Below are positions 34,749 to 43,510 of a stretch of 64,000 nt of DNA, piece by piece. The notes beneath the pieces were generated by a model. The model did not search any database and had not been told where the DNA came from. It saw nothing but the letters and a program-made list of their open reading frames with translations. Source of the DNA: Candidatus Baltobacteraceae bacterium (GTDB lineage Bacteria; Vulcanimicrobiota; Vulcanimicrobiia; Vulcanimicrobiales; Vulcanimicrobiaceae); the NCBI GenBank assembly GCA_035502855.1, contig DATJTX010000022.1, positions 43,926 through 107,925 on the forward strand, given 5' to 3'. Position numbers and translations under genes: made by a program. Numbering within the stretch: the stretch's first letter is position 1; every line of letters starts with the position of its first letter.

Positions 34749-35513
34749 ATGAGCGCAACGACCCCTCGGGAAACGCGGTCCCTCCAGATCACGCTTCTGG
34801 GAAATCAGCGTACCGCAATCGACAACGCGCGGGTGGAATCGCGACTCTCCTCGCGAGCGTTCTTGGTGCTCGCCGCACTCGCCGTTCGCGGCGGCGATGC
34901 CATCAACCGCGAGGAACTCGCCTTTACCCTTTGGCCCGATCTATCCGAAAACGAGGCGCGCGCGACGCTTCGCCGCCAGCTCTACGTGATCGATCAGGCT
35001 CTCGGCGCCGGCGAGCGTTCCGTATTCGCCCGCAAAGCCAGGATCGTTTCGTGGGCCGAACACCTCGAAGTGTTCGTCGATGCTTCGGAATTCAACCGGC
35101 TCTGCGGACGCGAGGACGGTCTCGAGGAGGCCGCCGCCCTGTACGGCGGCGATTTCGCACCCTACCTCGATCACGAGTGGGTTCTCTCAGTCCGCGACCG
35201 GCTCCGCCGCCAAATGTGCGGCGTCTTGGATCGGCTGATCGCGCAATCTCGAATCCGCAACGACGTACACCGGCGGCAGCATTACATCGAACGCCTGTTG
35301 AGCGTCGATCCGTGGCGGGAAGACGCGGTGCGCGAACTGATGATCTTGCGATATCTGTGCGGCGACCGCGCCGGCGCGCTGCGTTACTATCAAGCCTTTG
35401 CTGCGAACCTGCGCGCGGAGTTCGGCGTCGAGCCGATGCCGGAAACGGCGAAGTGCTTCCAATCGATCTTCAACGGATCGCAGCTTTGCCAAACAGCGGA
35501 GGCAGCGGGATGA
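34749..35513 (+). CDS. BTAD (SARP-type) transcriptional regulator
   Basis: This 254-residue protein has a winged-helix OmpR-like domain at about 10-100, with INREELAFTLWPDLSENEARATLRR. A bacterial transcriptional activator domain follows: LYGGDFAPYLDHEWVLSVRDRLRR, then RQHYIERLLSVDPWREDAVREL and GDRAGALRYYQAF (each given in part). This is the two-domain layout of Streptomyces SARPs, with no ATPase. GGAGG lies 10 bases before the ATG. Its TGA overlaps the ATG of a 51-residue ORF. Confidence 0.82.
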   Translation: MSATTPRETRSLQITLLGNQRTAIDNARVESRLSSRAFLVLAALAVRGGDAINREELAFTLWPDLSENEARATLRRQLYVIDQALGAGERSVFARKARIVSWAEHLEVFVDASEFNRLCGREDGLEEAAALYGGDFAPYLDHEWVLSVRDRLRRQMCGVLDRLIAQSRIRNDVHRRQHYIERLLSVDPWREDAVRELMILRYLCGDRAGALRYYQAFAANLRAEFGVEPMPETAKCFQSIFNGSQLCQTAEAAG

Positions 35514-35665
35514 AAGGCATATTGGTGTTCAAGAACGTCGCCGACGCGCTTGCCGAAGGATTCACGATCTACGACGCGCCGCGCGGCGACTACCTCATCG
35601 TCTCGAAAGAGACGGCTGGTGGACGCGCTTTCGCTATCGCTTTGCGCGAGTCGTGCTGCGCGTAG
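35510..35665 (+). CDS. Micro-protein coupled to the BTAD regulator
   Basis: This 51-residue ORF begins MKGILVFKNVADALAEGFTI and ends RESCCA. The ATG is part of an ATGA overlap with the regulator stop and has GGAGG 7 bases upstream, which is good evidence for translation. The sequence contains YDAPRGDYLIVSKE, a plausible small beta-rich fold. The last 32 bases overlap the 3' end of the large convergent regulator gene. No known family is recognised. Confidence 0.55.
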   Translation: MKGILVFKNVADALAEGFTIYDAPRGDYLIVSKETAGGRAFAIALRESCCA

Positions 35666-38600
35666 GCGGCCTGCGCTCCAACCGCTCCGCGTCGCGGCGG
35701 TTATGCATACCGCGATGGATCTCGAGCGCTTCGGCGACGCGCCCGGCTTGCTCGAGTGCGAGCGCGTAGAAATAGCGAACCTCGCAATCTGCGAGAATCG
35801 CACATGCCTCGCTTGCAAAGCCCACAGCATTTGCTTGCTCAAAGCGCGATGCAGCAATCGCTTCGAAGAGAGCAAGAACGCCGCGACCGAACACGTTGTC
35901 GCGCTGATTTCCCCACGCCGCCAACACCGTCCGGGCCGCGGCAACGTTGTCAGCCGCGCCGTGAGACGCGATCAGGAACGCCGGTTGCAGGACGACGATG
36001 CCGCATCCGGCGCCGGCAACCAGCCGGTGAATCAGCTCTGTGGCTCGGCCTATCTCCCCGATCGACACATAGTATTCGATGAAAGCGGTCCAGATGGGGC
36101 TGGTGAACAACGCGTCACCGGATGCCAGCGCAGCGTTCAGCGCATCGACCGAAGCAACCCGTGCGAGCAGTGCGTCATCTTGCTGGCGCAAAGCAATAGG
36201 AATGCCGGCACCAGCGATCAGCATCGCAGCGTGTGGGTCACCTCTTCCAACCTCGATCGCTTGATCGAGCAGGCTTCGAGCCACATCGACGTCATCAGCG
36301 AACATGTGCATGTAGGCCGTGGAGGCGAGCGCGTACGACTCGTAGATGGAATTGAGCGCTCTGCGGCCGTTTTCGATGGCCAGATGGTACGTACTAATTG
36401 AAGCTTGCATTTTGCCAAACCATGCGCTGATTGCGGCGTGGTTGTGATAAAGATCGCGAAGCACCGCAGGATCGCTCTCGCCCCGTAAAATCGAGCGCGC
36501 AGCCTCGACGTTCGCAAATGCCCTGGGACGCCGGCCGAGTTCTGCTTGAGCCACAGCGAGGAAGAGCAATCGCCGTGCTTGCAGTCGCAACGACCCCGCC
36601 GTCAGCGCCGATCGCGGCATCTTCCTCAGATAGCGGATAGCGTCGACCGGCTCGCCGCGCATAAACGATATCCGCGCCAGGTACAGCGATGCTTCGGCGC
36701 TCAGGCGCGCTTCGCCGCGTGCGCTGCTCTGTTCGAGTGCTCGCTGCGCCCATGTGAGGGCCGTCCCGGGTTCCACTCCGTACCCTGAAGCAACAGACAT
36801 CTTCAAATACAGTTCGGCAAGACGCCCTTGGTCTGAAATCTCGTAATGTGCGATAGCACGGTTCAAGCACTCCTTCGCTCGCGCGAGGTCGCCGCCAGCA
36901 AGGTATGCGCTCGCGAGCTTGTCGTCCAGCGTCGCGGTCTTATCGTCGGATAGCGCGAACTCACGCGCTCGTGAATAATTCTGCACTGCATCGCGGTGCG
37001 CGAAGAGCTGCATCGCCTGATCGCCGGCGAGTTCGAAGTAATGGCCGGCTTTTTCCAACTCGTTCGCTCGCAGCCAATGCGCTGCCAGCTCGCTCGCACT
37101 GATCGATGCGAGCGTTGCGGACTCGAGCACGATCGCTGCCGCCCGGTGTAAGATGCGCGCCTCTTCCGGCAAGAGCTCGGCGTACAAGACTTCTTGGGTC
37201 AACGCATGGCGAAATTCGTAACTTCCGCGCGATTCGCGCAGTGGAATAACGAGTTGCCGGTCACGCGCCCGACGCAAGGTCGACGCGACGTGCTTTGGGT
37301 CCGTTTCGCTAACCGCCGCAAGAAACTCGCTATTGAACGAGCGTCCGAAAACCGCAGCCTGCGTCAGCAGCGTGCGATCGCCATCATCGAATTCGTCGAA
37401 ACGCTCCAAGACAGCGGCCTTGAGTGTCGCCGGCAAAGTCTCGATAGGATCAGCGGCCGGCCCTCTGCCGCTTGCCGCGTAACCAATCAGCTCATCGGCA
37501 AAGAGCGGATTGCCCTCGGCGAGCAGGATGATGCGATCCGCGATTTCCCGGCTGGGCAAAGTTTCGCCGATCGCCTGATCGATCATCGAGCGAACTTCGG
37601 TGTCGGTGAGGGGCTCGAGCGCAAGTTCTGCGACCTGTTCCATGCGCCTCAAGGCCCCGATCAACGTTGCCACCGGCTGCTGATACGTAACCGCATCCGA
37701 CCGGTAGGACAAGGCAATAATGACGCGCGCGCGTTCGATCGCGCCGACGACGTAGCGAAGACACTCGAGTGTGGAGAGGTCCGCCCATTGAATGTCCTCG
37801 ATAGCAATCACGAGCGGTTGCGCCGCCGAAAGCGTTTGAATGGCTAGCGCGATCATATGAAACTGCGAACGCTGATCGGTTACGAGGGATTTTGTCGCAT
37901 GCGAGCGGGCGCGAGGATCGTCCAAAAAGAACGAAAGCTCCTCTTTCAAGCGCGGAGCCGCGTGAAATGCATCCGGCAGCGCCTCGCTCAGGAGGGCAAG
38001 GGCGTCGCGTAGCGGTGCGAGCGGCGAGCGCGTGTATCGGAAGCACGTCGTCGTTATTGTCTCGAATCCGTCGGCCTTCGCGTCAGTCAGGATCGTTTTC
38101 AACAGCGACGATTTCCCGATACCGGACATCCCGCTGATCAACAACGCTCCGCCGCTGCCGCCGGCGGAACGCCGGCAGGCGTCGCGGGCAACTTCCAGCT
38201 CAACGTCACGGTCGACGAAGTGCGTGCGCCGCTGCGGAACGACCAGCGGTGAAACCGCAGCCGGCTGACGTGGCGACTCGGGCAGTCGGGTTATCGCCTC
38301 GAACACAGCGGCCGTCTCGCGGTCCGGCGTCACGCCGAGTTCCGCACGCAAGAGCAGCTCGAATTTCCGGTAATCTTGAATAGCGCCGGCGCGGTCGCCG
38401 GTCTCCACGCGGGCTCGCAGTAGCTCACGAATCGCTTCCTCCTGCAGTGGGTCGCGGCGAAGCAATTCCTGGGCCAGCGCAATGGCCTCTCGCGGACGCC
38501 CCGCAGACTGGTACCGCTGGAGGGCGCTTAGAGCTGCTGCTACGTACATCTCGCGAAACCGGTCGCGCAGCGGGGCGAGCCATTCTTCGTCGAGATCGGC

Positions 38601-38999
38601 CAGCAAATCGCCGGAGTAGAGGCGGAGAGTGTCAGAGTCCGCCTCACCCGTCACGCACGCGTCCTCGAACGTGCCGGCGTCGACCCAGGCCGGAGCCTGC
38701 GGGTTCCATTGGATGCTCTTCATCCCGCTGAGAATCCAAGGAATCTGCGCAGAGGGAAGCGCGCGCGTCAGCAGATGGACGTGCCGCCGAAGATTCGCCC
38801 GCGCGGCCGTCTCCAGTTCATCTGTCCACAGGTCGAAGGCAACGGCGTCGCGCGAAAGCGCGACAGCGCGATTGAGCAGGAGGTAGGCCAGAAGCGCCTG
38901 CGTCTTCCGAGGCGCAGCGAAGCGAACTTCGTGTCCACCAAAGGAAATACGCAGCGCCTTGAAAAGATGAACACGCAGCGTGTCATCGGGTGATTTCAT
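35634..38999 (-). CDS. AfsR-like regulator: winged helix, BTAD, ATPase and TPR domains
   Basis: This 1121-residue protein has an OmpR-type winged helix (about 8-100, with FAAPRKTQALLAYLLLNR), a BTAD of TPR-like helices (110-235) and an AAA/NB-ARC-like ATPase. The ATPase has Walker A GMSGIGKSS at 290-298 and Walker B PLVIAIEDIQWAD at 395-407. More than 450 residues of TPR-like repeats (ELAAHWLRANELEKAGHYFE and onwards) follow. There is no C-terminal LuxR HTH. Such proteins sense a ligand through the repeats and act as ATP switches. It is divergent from a two-gene unit at 39107 that may be its target. Confidence 0.82.
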   Translation of the reverse strand: MKSPDDTLRVHLFKALRISFGGHEVRFAAPRKTQALLAYLLLNRAVALSRDAVAFDLWTDELETAARANLRRHVHLLTRALPSAQIPWILSGMKSIQWNPQAPAWVDAGTFEDACVTGEADSDTLRLYSGDLLADLDEEWLAPLRDRFREMYVAAALSALQRYQSAGRPREAIALAQELLRRDPLQEEAIRELLRARVETGDRAGAIQDYRKFELLLRAELGVTPDRETAAVFEAITRLPESPRQPAAVSPLVVPQRRTHFVDRDVELEVARDACRRSAGGSGGALLISGMSGIGKSSLLKTILTDAKADGFETITTTCFRYTRSPLAPLRDALALLSEALPDAFHAAPRLKEELSFFLDDPRARSHATKSLVTDQRSQFHMIALAIQTLSAAQPLVIAIEDIQWADLSTLECLRYVVGAIERARVIIALSYRSDAVTYQQPVATLIGALRRMEQVAELALEPLTDTEVRSMIDQAIGETLPSREIADRIILLAEGNPLFADELIGYAASGRGPAADPIETLPATLKAAVLERFDEFDDGDRTLLTQAAVFGRSFNSEFLAAVSETDPKHVASTLRRARDRQLVIPLRESRGSYEFRHALTQEVLYAELLPEEARILHRAAAIVLESATLASISASELAAHWLRANELEKAGHYFELAGDQAMQLFAHRDAVQNYSRAREFALSDDKTATLDDKLASAYLAGGDLARAKECLNRAIAHYEISDQGRLAELYLKMSVASGYGVEPGTALTWAQRALEQSSARGEARLSAEASLYLARISFMRGEPVDAIRYLRKMPRSALTAGSLRLQARRLLFLAVAQAELGRRPRAFANVEAARSILRGESDPAVLRDLYHNHAAISAWFGKMQASISTYHLAIENGRRALNSIYESYALASTAYMHMFADDVDVARSLLDQAIEVGRGDPHAAMLIAGAGIPIALRQQDDALLARVASVDALNAALASGDALFTSPIWTAFIEYYVSIGEIGRATELIHRLVAGAGCGIVVLQPAFLIASHGAADNVAAARTVLAAWGNQRDNVFGRGVLALFEAIAASRFEQANAVGFASEACAILADCEVRYFYALALEQAGRVAEALEIHRGMHNRRDAERLERRPPTRSTTRAKR

Positions 39000-39106
39000 A
39001 TCTGACGCGCCTGTTCCAGTCTTTGCGTGGTTGCATCATAGCCTCCCCAGGAACCATCGTCAATTCCTAAGCGAACATTTGTTTGCTTTCTGAAAGCGAG
39101 GCGATT

Positions 39107-39451
39107 ATGAAGACGGACACCAAGTATTTGAATATTTCTAAGGCGCCGAATAGTGTCAGGAACGCAAAGAGGCTTTGCGAAGACCTCAACGACCGCGGAA
39201 CATCCGAGAACAAACTGCTAAGAGCTGCGCTGCGCAAGATCGGCGCGAAACGCATGGTGTTCGCGGTGCTCGAACTCGGGCCTGACGCCGAGATGGCTAT
39301 TACGATTCACGCCGACGACGTGGACCAGGTGGTCAGCAACTTCAAAGGAGCCACCGACAAAGAAACGCTCGAATTTCGCGATCTTCTCAACGGAGTGCTC
39401 GCGACCCAGATACAAAACGATCCTTGCCCGGACCGTAAGCTAGAACCCTAA
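39107..39451 (+). CDS. Hypothetical protein, 114 residues
   Basis: No family is recognised. The predicted protein has a basic, helical N-terminal third (NAKRLCEDLNDRG) and a strand-rich centre (KRMVFAVLELGPDAEMAITI). It ends 4 bases before the beta-propeller gene, so they form an operon. It is divergent from the large AfsR-like regulator with about 107 bases between the starts. The start at ATG 39107 is used; an upstream Met adds eight residues. Confidence 0.55.
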   Translation: MKTDTKYLNISKAPNSVRNAKRLCEDLNDRGTSENKLLRAALRKIGAKRMVFAVLELGPDAEMAITIHADDVDQVVSNFKGATDKETLEFRDLLNGVLATQIQNDPCPDRKLEP

Positions 39452-39455
39452 TCCC

Positions 39456-41504
39456 GTGCGCTGGCAGCAAGTCGGCCCGTCAGCGACCACCGGCGGCAAG
39501 ACCTTCGCCGGCGAAAAGCGCGTCAACGTTACCGGGAGAGTGACGGCGATCGTCGTGAAAGGCGATGACGCAAACACTCTTTTCGTGGGCACCGCGCGCG
39601 GCGGCGTCTGGCGATCGAAAGACCGTGGCGCCACGTGGGAGCCCACGAGCGACGGTCACACATCGCTTGCAATCGGAGCGCTGGCCGCAGCCCCATCGGA
39701 CCCGCACACCCTCTACGCGGGAACCGGCGAAGGCAACCTGTGCGTCTCCTGTCAGCTCGCCACAAAGGGCGCGAACGACTCATTTGTCCGGCCGGAAAGT
39801 CTTTACGGGAACGGACTGCTCGTAAGCCGTGACGCGGGTGATACGTGGACCGAATACGCCGCTGATGTCTTCACCCGCGGCGCGTTCTTTAGGCTCGCGG
39901 TCGACCCCGATAACTCCGCGCTCGTCTATGCGGCGAGCACGCTGGGCATTCACCGCTCCAGCGACGGCGGAGAGACATGGCTGCCGATGGGCGGACTGCC
40001 CGACATTTCAACGACGACTCCGGCCGCGACGGATATTCTCATCGATCCCGACGATTCGCACACGCTGTACGCTGCTTTTTGGACCAACGGAATCTACCGA
40101 ACGACGAACGCGTATGACGACGCGCCGCAATGGGAATGCATCCTCGGGCCAGGCGCTGTGCGCGGTGGTTTCGGCCGGATTGCGCTTGCAGCCACGCCGC
40201 GCCAGGATCGGTTGTGGTGCCTGCTCGCCGATTCCGAGGGCGGGAACGTCGCGGCACTCCTGCATACGCCGAAGGCGAGTCCCGGCACGTGGACGTCGGT
40301 GCTACCGAAGGCGATGCCTTTTCTCGAAGATTTCGCATACTATTGCCTTGTCCTCGCCCCAGATCCGAGAGATCCCAACACGATCTATGCGGGCGCGGTA
40401 AACCTACGCAGCTTCTCGTTTGACCCGGCGCATAATACGTGGACATCCGGTGACATCGGAAACGACTTGCACGAGGATCACCACGCGGTTGTCTTCGACC
40501 CACATGACCAGCGCACGATCTATTTCGGAAACGACGGCGGAATCTTTCGCTCGACGGACGGCGGAAAGACGACCAATGATTCTATCAACAAGGGGCTGTG
40601 TACGTTGGAAGTCACGTCGGTTGCGCGCTTTCCAAAGGCGCAGACGATCATTCTCGGCACACATGACAACGGCGCGCAACTGCTGCAAGGGGTGACTGCC
40701 AACGCGGTCGGCGACGGCGACTTCGGAGCCGTAGCCGTCGATCCGTACGACGCCCAACTCGCTTACGTAGTCTTGGACGTACCGTACAAGTCTACGAATG
40801 CGGGTGTTGCCTGGGATTCGTTCGTCGCCCTAAAAGACGGGCTCAAAGGGAAAACGGCTTTCTACCCGCCGTTCGATATCGATCCAACAAACTCGAACAA
40901 CATCGCGTTCGGCGCTGCACCATTTGTCAATGTCGATCCCGCGAAGGGCGCAAATTCGTGGCCAACGAACATCGAGCTTGACGGTATCACGGGCGACATC
41001 ACTGCGCTCACGTTCGTGAACTCGAATTTGATTCTCGTCGGCACCTCGGCGTGCGAAGTGTACTACGTGAACCAGAATGCCGGTAAGTGGGACGCGCTCG
41101 CGGTTTCCCCGCCGCTGAATCCGGTGTCAAATTGGGTTTGCGACATCAAGCCGCTCACGCCGGACGGAAGTTCGTTCATCATCGCGCTTTCCGGATACGA
41201 CACTCCGCACGTATGGCGCGCAGATATCACGCCGCCGCCGGTAACGGCGAAATGGAGCAATATCAGCGGCGTTGGTCCCGGAGCTTTGCCGAACTCTCCC
41301 GCCACCGCCCTTGCCGTCGATGGTCGAACCATCTTTGCCGGAACGGACTTGGGCATCTACACGACCACGGACGGCGGAGCGACCTGGTCGCGCAATTCCG
41401 ACGGGTTACCGAACGCCGGAATCAACCAGTTGCTGCTCGATGAAGCGAACCATGTCATACTCGCCGCAACGAACGGCCGCGGAATCTGGCAGCTGCCGAT
41501 CTAG
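39456..41504 (+). CDS. BNR/Asp-box beta-propeller protein
   Basis: This 682-residue protein is built of repeated sialidase/VPS10-type blades: SKDRGATW near 54, SRDAGDTWTEY near 124, HRSSDGGETWLP near 166, RSTDGGKTTND near 366 and TTTDGGATWSRNSDG near 640. These Asp-box turns are found in glycosidases and in photosystem-assembly or sortilin-like propellers; no sialidase catalytic arginine triad is evident. No signal peptide is visible from the GTG start. The stop TAG at 41502-41504 is the left junction of an IS630 element, yet the stop existed before insertion. Confidence 0.75.
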   Translation: MRWQQVGPSATTGGKTFAGEKRVNVTGRVTAIVVKGDDANTLFVGTARGGVWRSKDRGATWEPTSDGHTSLAIGALAAAPSDPHTLYAGTGEGNLCVSCQLATKGANDSFVRPESLYGNGLLVSRDAGDTWTEYAADVFTRGAFFRLAVDPDNSALVYAASTLGIHRSSDGGETWLPMGGLPDISTTTPAATDILIDPDDSHTLYAAFWTNGIYRTTNAYDDAPQWECILGPGAVRGGFGRIALAATPRQDRLWCLLADSEGGNVAALLHTPKASPGTWTSVLPKAMPFLEDFAYYCLVLAPDPRDPNTIYAGAVNLRSFSFDPAHNTWTSGDIGNDLHEDHHAVVFDPHDQRTIYFGNDGGIFRSTDGGKTTNDSINKGLCTLEVTSVARFPKAQTIILGTHDNGAQLLQGVTANAVGDGDFGAVAVDPYDAQLAYVVLDVPYKSTNAGVAWDSFVALKDGLKGKTAFYPPFDIDPTNSNNIAFGAAPFVNVDPAKGANSWPTNIELDGITGDITALTFVNSNLILVGTSACEVYYVNQNAGKWDALAVSPPLNPVSNWVCDIKPLTPDGSSFIIALSGYDTPHVWRADITPPPVTAKWSNISGVGPGALPNSPATALAVDGRTIFAGTDLGIYTTTDGGATWSRNSDGLPNAGINQLLLDEANHVILAATNGRGIWQLPI

Positions 41505-42642
41505 TGTTGTGTCTCACGAGTTGCGCGAATAACCGCGAGTGATTTTGTCGAAGATGGTGTCGGCGGTCGCGGTCCAGACAAATGGCTTGGCTTTGGCGTT
41601 GTGAGCGTTGAGATATTCCATAATGGCTCGTTCAAGTGCCGCGACGCTCGTGAACGTTCCACGACGAATCCGGCGTCTCGTGATCTCCCCGAAGAATCGC
41701 TCGACTTGGTTGAGCCAACTGGCGCTCGTCGGTGTGAAATGGAGTTCAAAACGGGGATGTGCGGCAAACCAGCGACGAACCGCCGGCGTCTTATGGGTTC
41801 CGTAGTTATCGAGTACGAGATGCACGGTCAGCGCTTTGGGAACTTCCGCATCGATGCGTCGCAGAAATCGCAGAAACTCTTGATGCCGGTGACGGCGATG
41901 ACAAGCCCCGATGATCTTTCCGGTCGCGACATTGAGCGCGGCAAATAACGATGTCACGCCGTGTCGCGTGTAGTCATGCGTCTGCCGTTCTGGCACGCCG
42001 GGTCGCATCGGAAAGATCGGCTGCGTTCGGTCCAACGCCTGCACTTGAGATTTCTCGTCAACGCACAGAACGATCGCGCGTTCAGGCGGCGCCATGTACA
42101 GTCCAACAACGTCACGAACTTTCTCTACGAAGAGCGGATCCGTAGAAAGCTTGAACGTTTCGACGCGATGCGGCTGCAGTCCGAACGTCTGCCAAATTCG
42201 ATGAATCGCGGCGCGGGAAAGGCCGGTCTCCGCGGCCATCTCGCGCACGCTCCAATGCGTCGCACCCTTTGGGCGAGCCGTGAGTGTTTTCCGGACGACC
42301 TCATCGACCCGGTCATCGGTGATTTGGCGCGGAGGGCCCGAGCGAGGAGCATCGCTCAGCCCTTGGAGGCGATCGAGGCGGAAGCGCTCTCGCCACTTAC
42401 AGACTGCCTGCTTGCTCGTCCCGACGCGTTCGGCGACAACGTCGTTCGGCAAACCACGATCGCATTGCAGCAAGATGCGCGCTCGATGCGCCAGGCGTTG
42501 CGATGTCTTCGGCCGACGCGCCCAGCTCTGCAATGTCGCGCGCTCTGCATCCGTCATGTTCAGATCACGAAGAGGACGACCCATGATGTAACTCTAACAC
42601 GATGTGCAGAATTATTCAACTAATTTACGAGACACTACACTA
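41502..42642 (-). mobile_element. IS630-family insertion sequence, complete
   Basis: The element runs between TA duplicates at 41502-41503 and 42641-42642. Its ends are imperfect inverted repeats: GTGTTGTGTCTC at the left and, on the opposite strand, GTGTAGTGTCTC at the right, followed by looser similarity to a shared GAATAA. The flanks give CTAG at both junctions, the target preferred by IS630. A single transposase gene fills the element. With both ends and an intact gene it is probably recent and could still be mobile. Confidence 0.9.
41514..42584 (-). CDS. IS630-family DDE transposase
   Basis: This 356-residue transposase has an N-terminal HTH pair ([20 protein letters not shown] near 47-66, with a second HTH near 110-135). 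The DDE catalytic domain has Asp176 in VLCVDEKSQ, Asp259 in [10 protein letters not shown] and Glu295 in [10 protein letters not shown]. All three acidic residues are present and the frame is uninterrupted. Its TGA lies within the left terminal repeat. Confidence 0.95.
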   Translation of the reverse strand: MGRPLRDLNMTDAERATLQSWARRPKTSQRLAHRARILLQCDRGLPNDVVAERVGTSKQAVCKWRERFRLDRLQGLSDAPRSGPPRQITDDRVDEVVRKTLTARPKGATHWSVREMAAETGLSRAAIHRIWQTFGLQPHRVETFKLSTDPLFVEKVRDVVGLYMAPPERAIVLCVDEKSQVQALDRTQPIFPMRPGVPERQTHDYTRHGVTSLFAALNVATGKIIGACHRRHRHQEFLRFLRRIDAEVPKALTVHLVLDNYGTHKTPAVRRWFAAHPRFELHFTPTSASWLNQVERFFGEITRRRIRRGTFTSVAALERAIMEYLNAHNAKAKPFVWTATADTIFDKITRGYSRNS

Positions 42643-43191
42643 GATGTGGTCGGCGAGAATATCGAAGAGTTCGCGGCGGGCTCGATCGAGTACCTCGATC
42701 GCCTTCTTGTAGAGTTCGATGTTGCCGCTCTTCGCGATGCGTTTGGCGGCGTCTTTGATGCCGTGCACTTGCCGCATCGCTTCAGCGACCGTCGCGTAGA
42801 ACGCCGGGTCGCCCCACGGCATGCCTTCTTCGCCGGCGGGTTCGCGTTGCGCGTAGAGCTCGCGCCCTTTATCGGTGATTTCGTACGTGCGCTTGCCGTC
42901 GCGCTCTTGACTGCGCACGAAGTCGCCGTCCTCGAGCATCTGCAACGCGGGGTAGATCGATCCGGGACTGGGACGCAGCCCGCGCTTGCTCTCGATCGTG
43001 AGCATGATGTCATACCCGTGACGCGGTCCCTCGAGCAGCGCTTCGAGGATCTCATACTTGAGATCGCCGCGTCCGCGGCCGCCCCAGCCGCCGCCGAATC
43101 CGCGGCGTCCGCGCCGGCCCGGGCCGAAGCCCATACCAAAGTGGCCTTCGAAGCCTTCGCGTCCGGGTCTGAAATGGAAGTTCATAAACAT
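42640..43191 (-). CDS. PadR-family transcriptional regulator
   Basis: This protein of about 183 residues from ATG 43191 starts with a short Gly/Arg-rich segment (GPGRRGRRGFGGGWGGRGRG) that could contact DNA or RNA. A PadR winged helix follows: LKYEILEALLEGPRHGYDIM, SPGSIYPALQMLEDGDFV and KRTYEITDKGRELY. The C-terminal helical region probably dimerises. It starts 4 bases after the small wHTH gene. Its stop TAG lies in the CTAG invaded by the IS, without loss. Confidence 0.88.
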   Translation of the reverse strand: MFMNFHFRPGREGFEGHFGMGFGPGRRGRRGFGGGWGGRGRGDLKYEILEALLEGPRHGYDIMLTIESKRGLRPSPGSIYPALQMLEDGDFVRSQERDGKRTYEITDKGRELYAQREPAGEEGMPWGDPAFYATVAEAMRQVHGIKDAAKRIAKSGNIELYKKAIEVLDRARRELFDILADHI

Positions 43192-43195
43192 TGTC

Positions 43196-43423
43196 CTATG
43201 CGGTGGCGGCGTACGCCAAATAGACCGAGCCGCGCTCCGCGAGTGTGTAGGGAGATTCCCCGTCGTCGGCGCGCTCCACGAACCCAAATCGCTCGAGCAG
43301 CCGTAGATAGCTATCGACGAGGGACGGGGTGACGGGGCGTCCGGTGCGGTCGGAAACGGCACCGACGAGTTCGGGCAACGTAGCCGGTCCGTTCCAGAGG
43401 GTTGCCAAGATGGCGTAGTCCAT
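43196..43423 (-). CDS. Small winged-helix protein upstream of padR
   Basis: This 75-residue protein reads MDYAILATLWNGPATLPELV, then RTGRPVTPSLVDSYLRLLERFGFVERADDG and YTLAERGSVYL. It is a minimal winged-helix fold resembling the DNA-binding part of PadR, without a dimerisation arm. It is the first gene of a two-gene unit with padR and may modulate it or act as a second regulator. GGAGGG precedes the ATG. Confidence 0.7.
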   Translation of the reverse strand: MDYAILATLWNGPATLPELVGAVSDRTGRPVTPSLVDSYLRLLERFGFVERADDGESPYTLAERGSVYLAYAATA

Positions 43424-43456
43424 GGGAGGGTCCTTTCGAGTATGTCGTCGTGCTTA

Positions 43457-43490
43457 CGAGTAATTTACTCGATATATCGAATAACTGCAA
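43457..43490 (-). promoter_or_regulatory. Promoter of the padR unit with two overlapping palindromes
   Basis: Minus-strand TTGCAG (43490-43485), a 17-base spacer and TAAATT (43467-43462) form a promoter. The spacer contains the palindrome TCGATATATCGA (43469-43480). A second palindrome, CGAGTAA-T-TTACTCG (43457-43471), covers the -10. Their position is that of repressor sites, and PadR proteins usually repress their own promoter. Confidence 0.7.
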
Positions 43491-43510
43491 GACCCCCTGA
43501 CCACCTAAGG

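Noticed and set aside
41514..42584. A larger composite transposon carrying the beta-propeller or PadR genes
   Set aside because: Both IS ends and the TA duplicates close on the single transposase gene; no second IS copy is present in the window.
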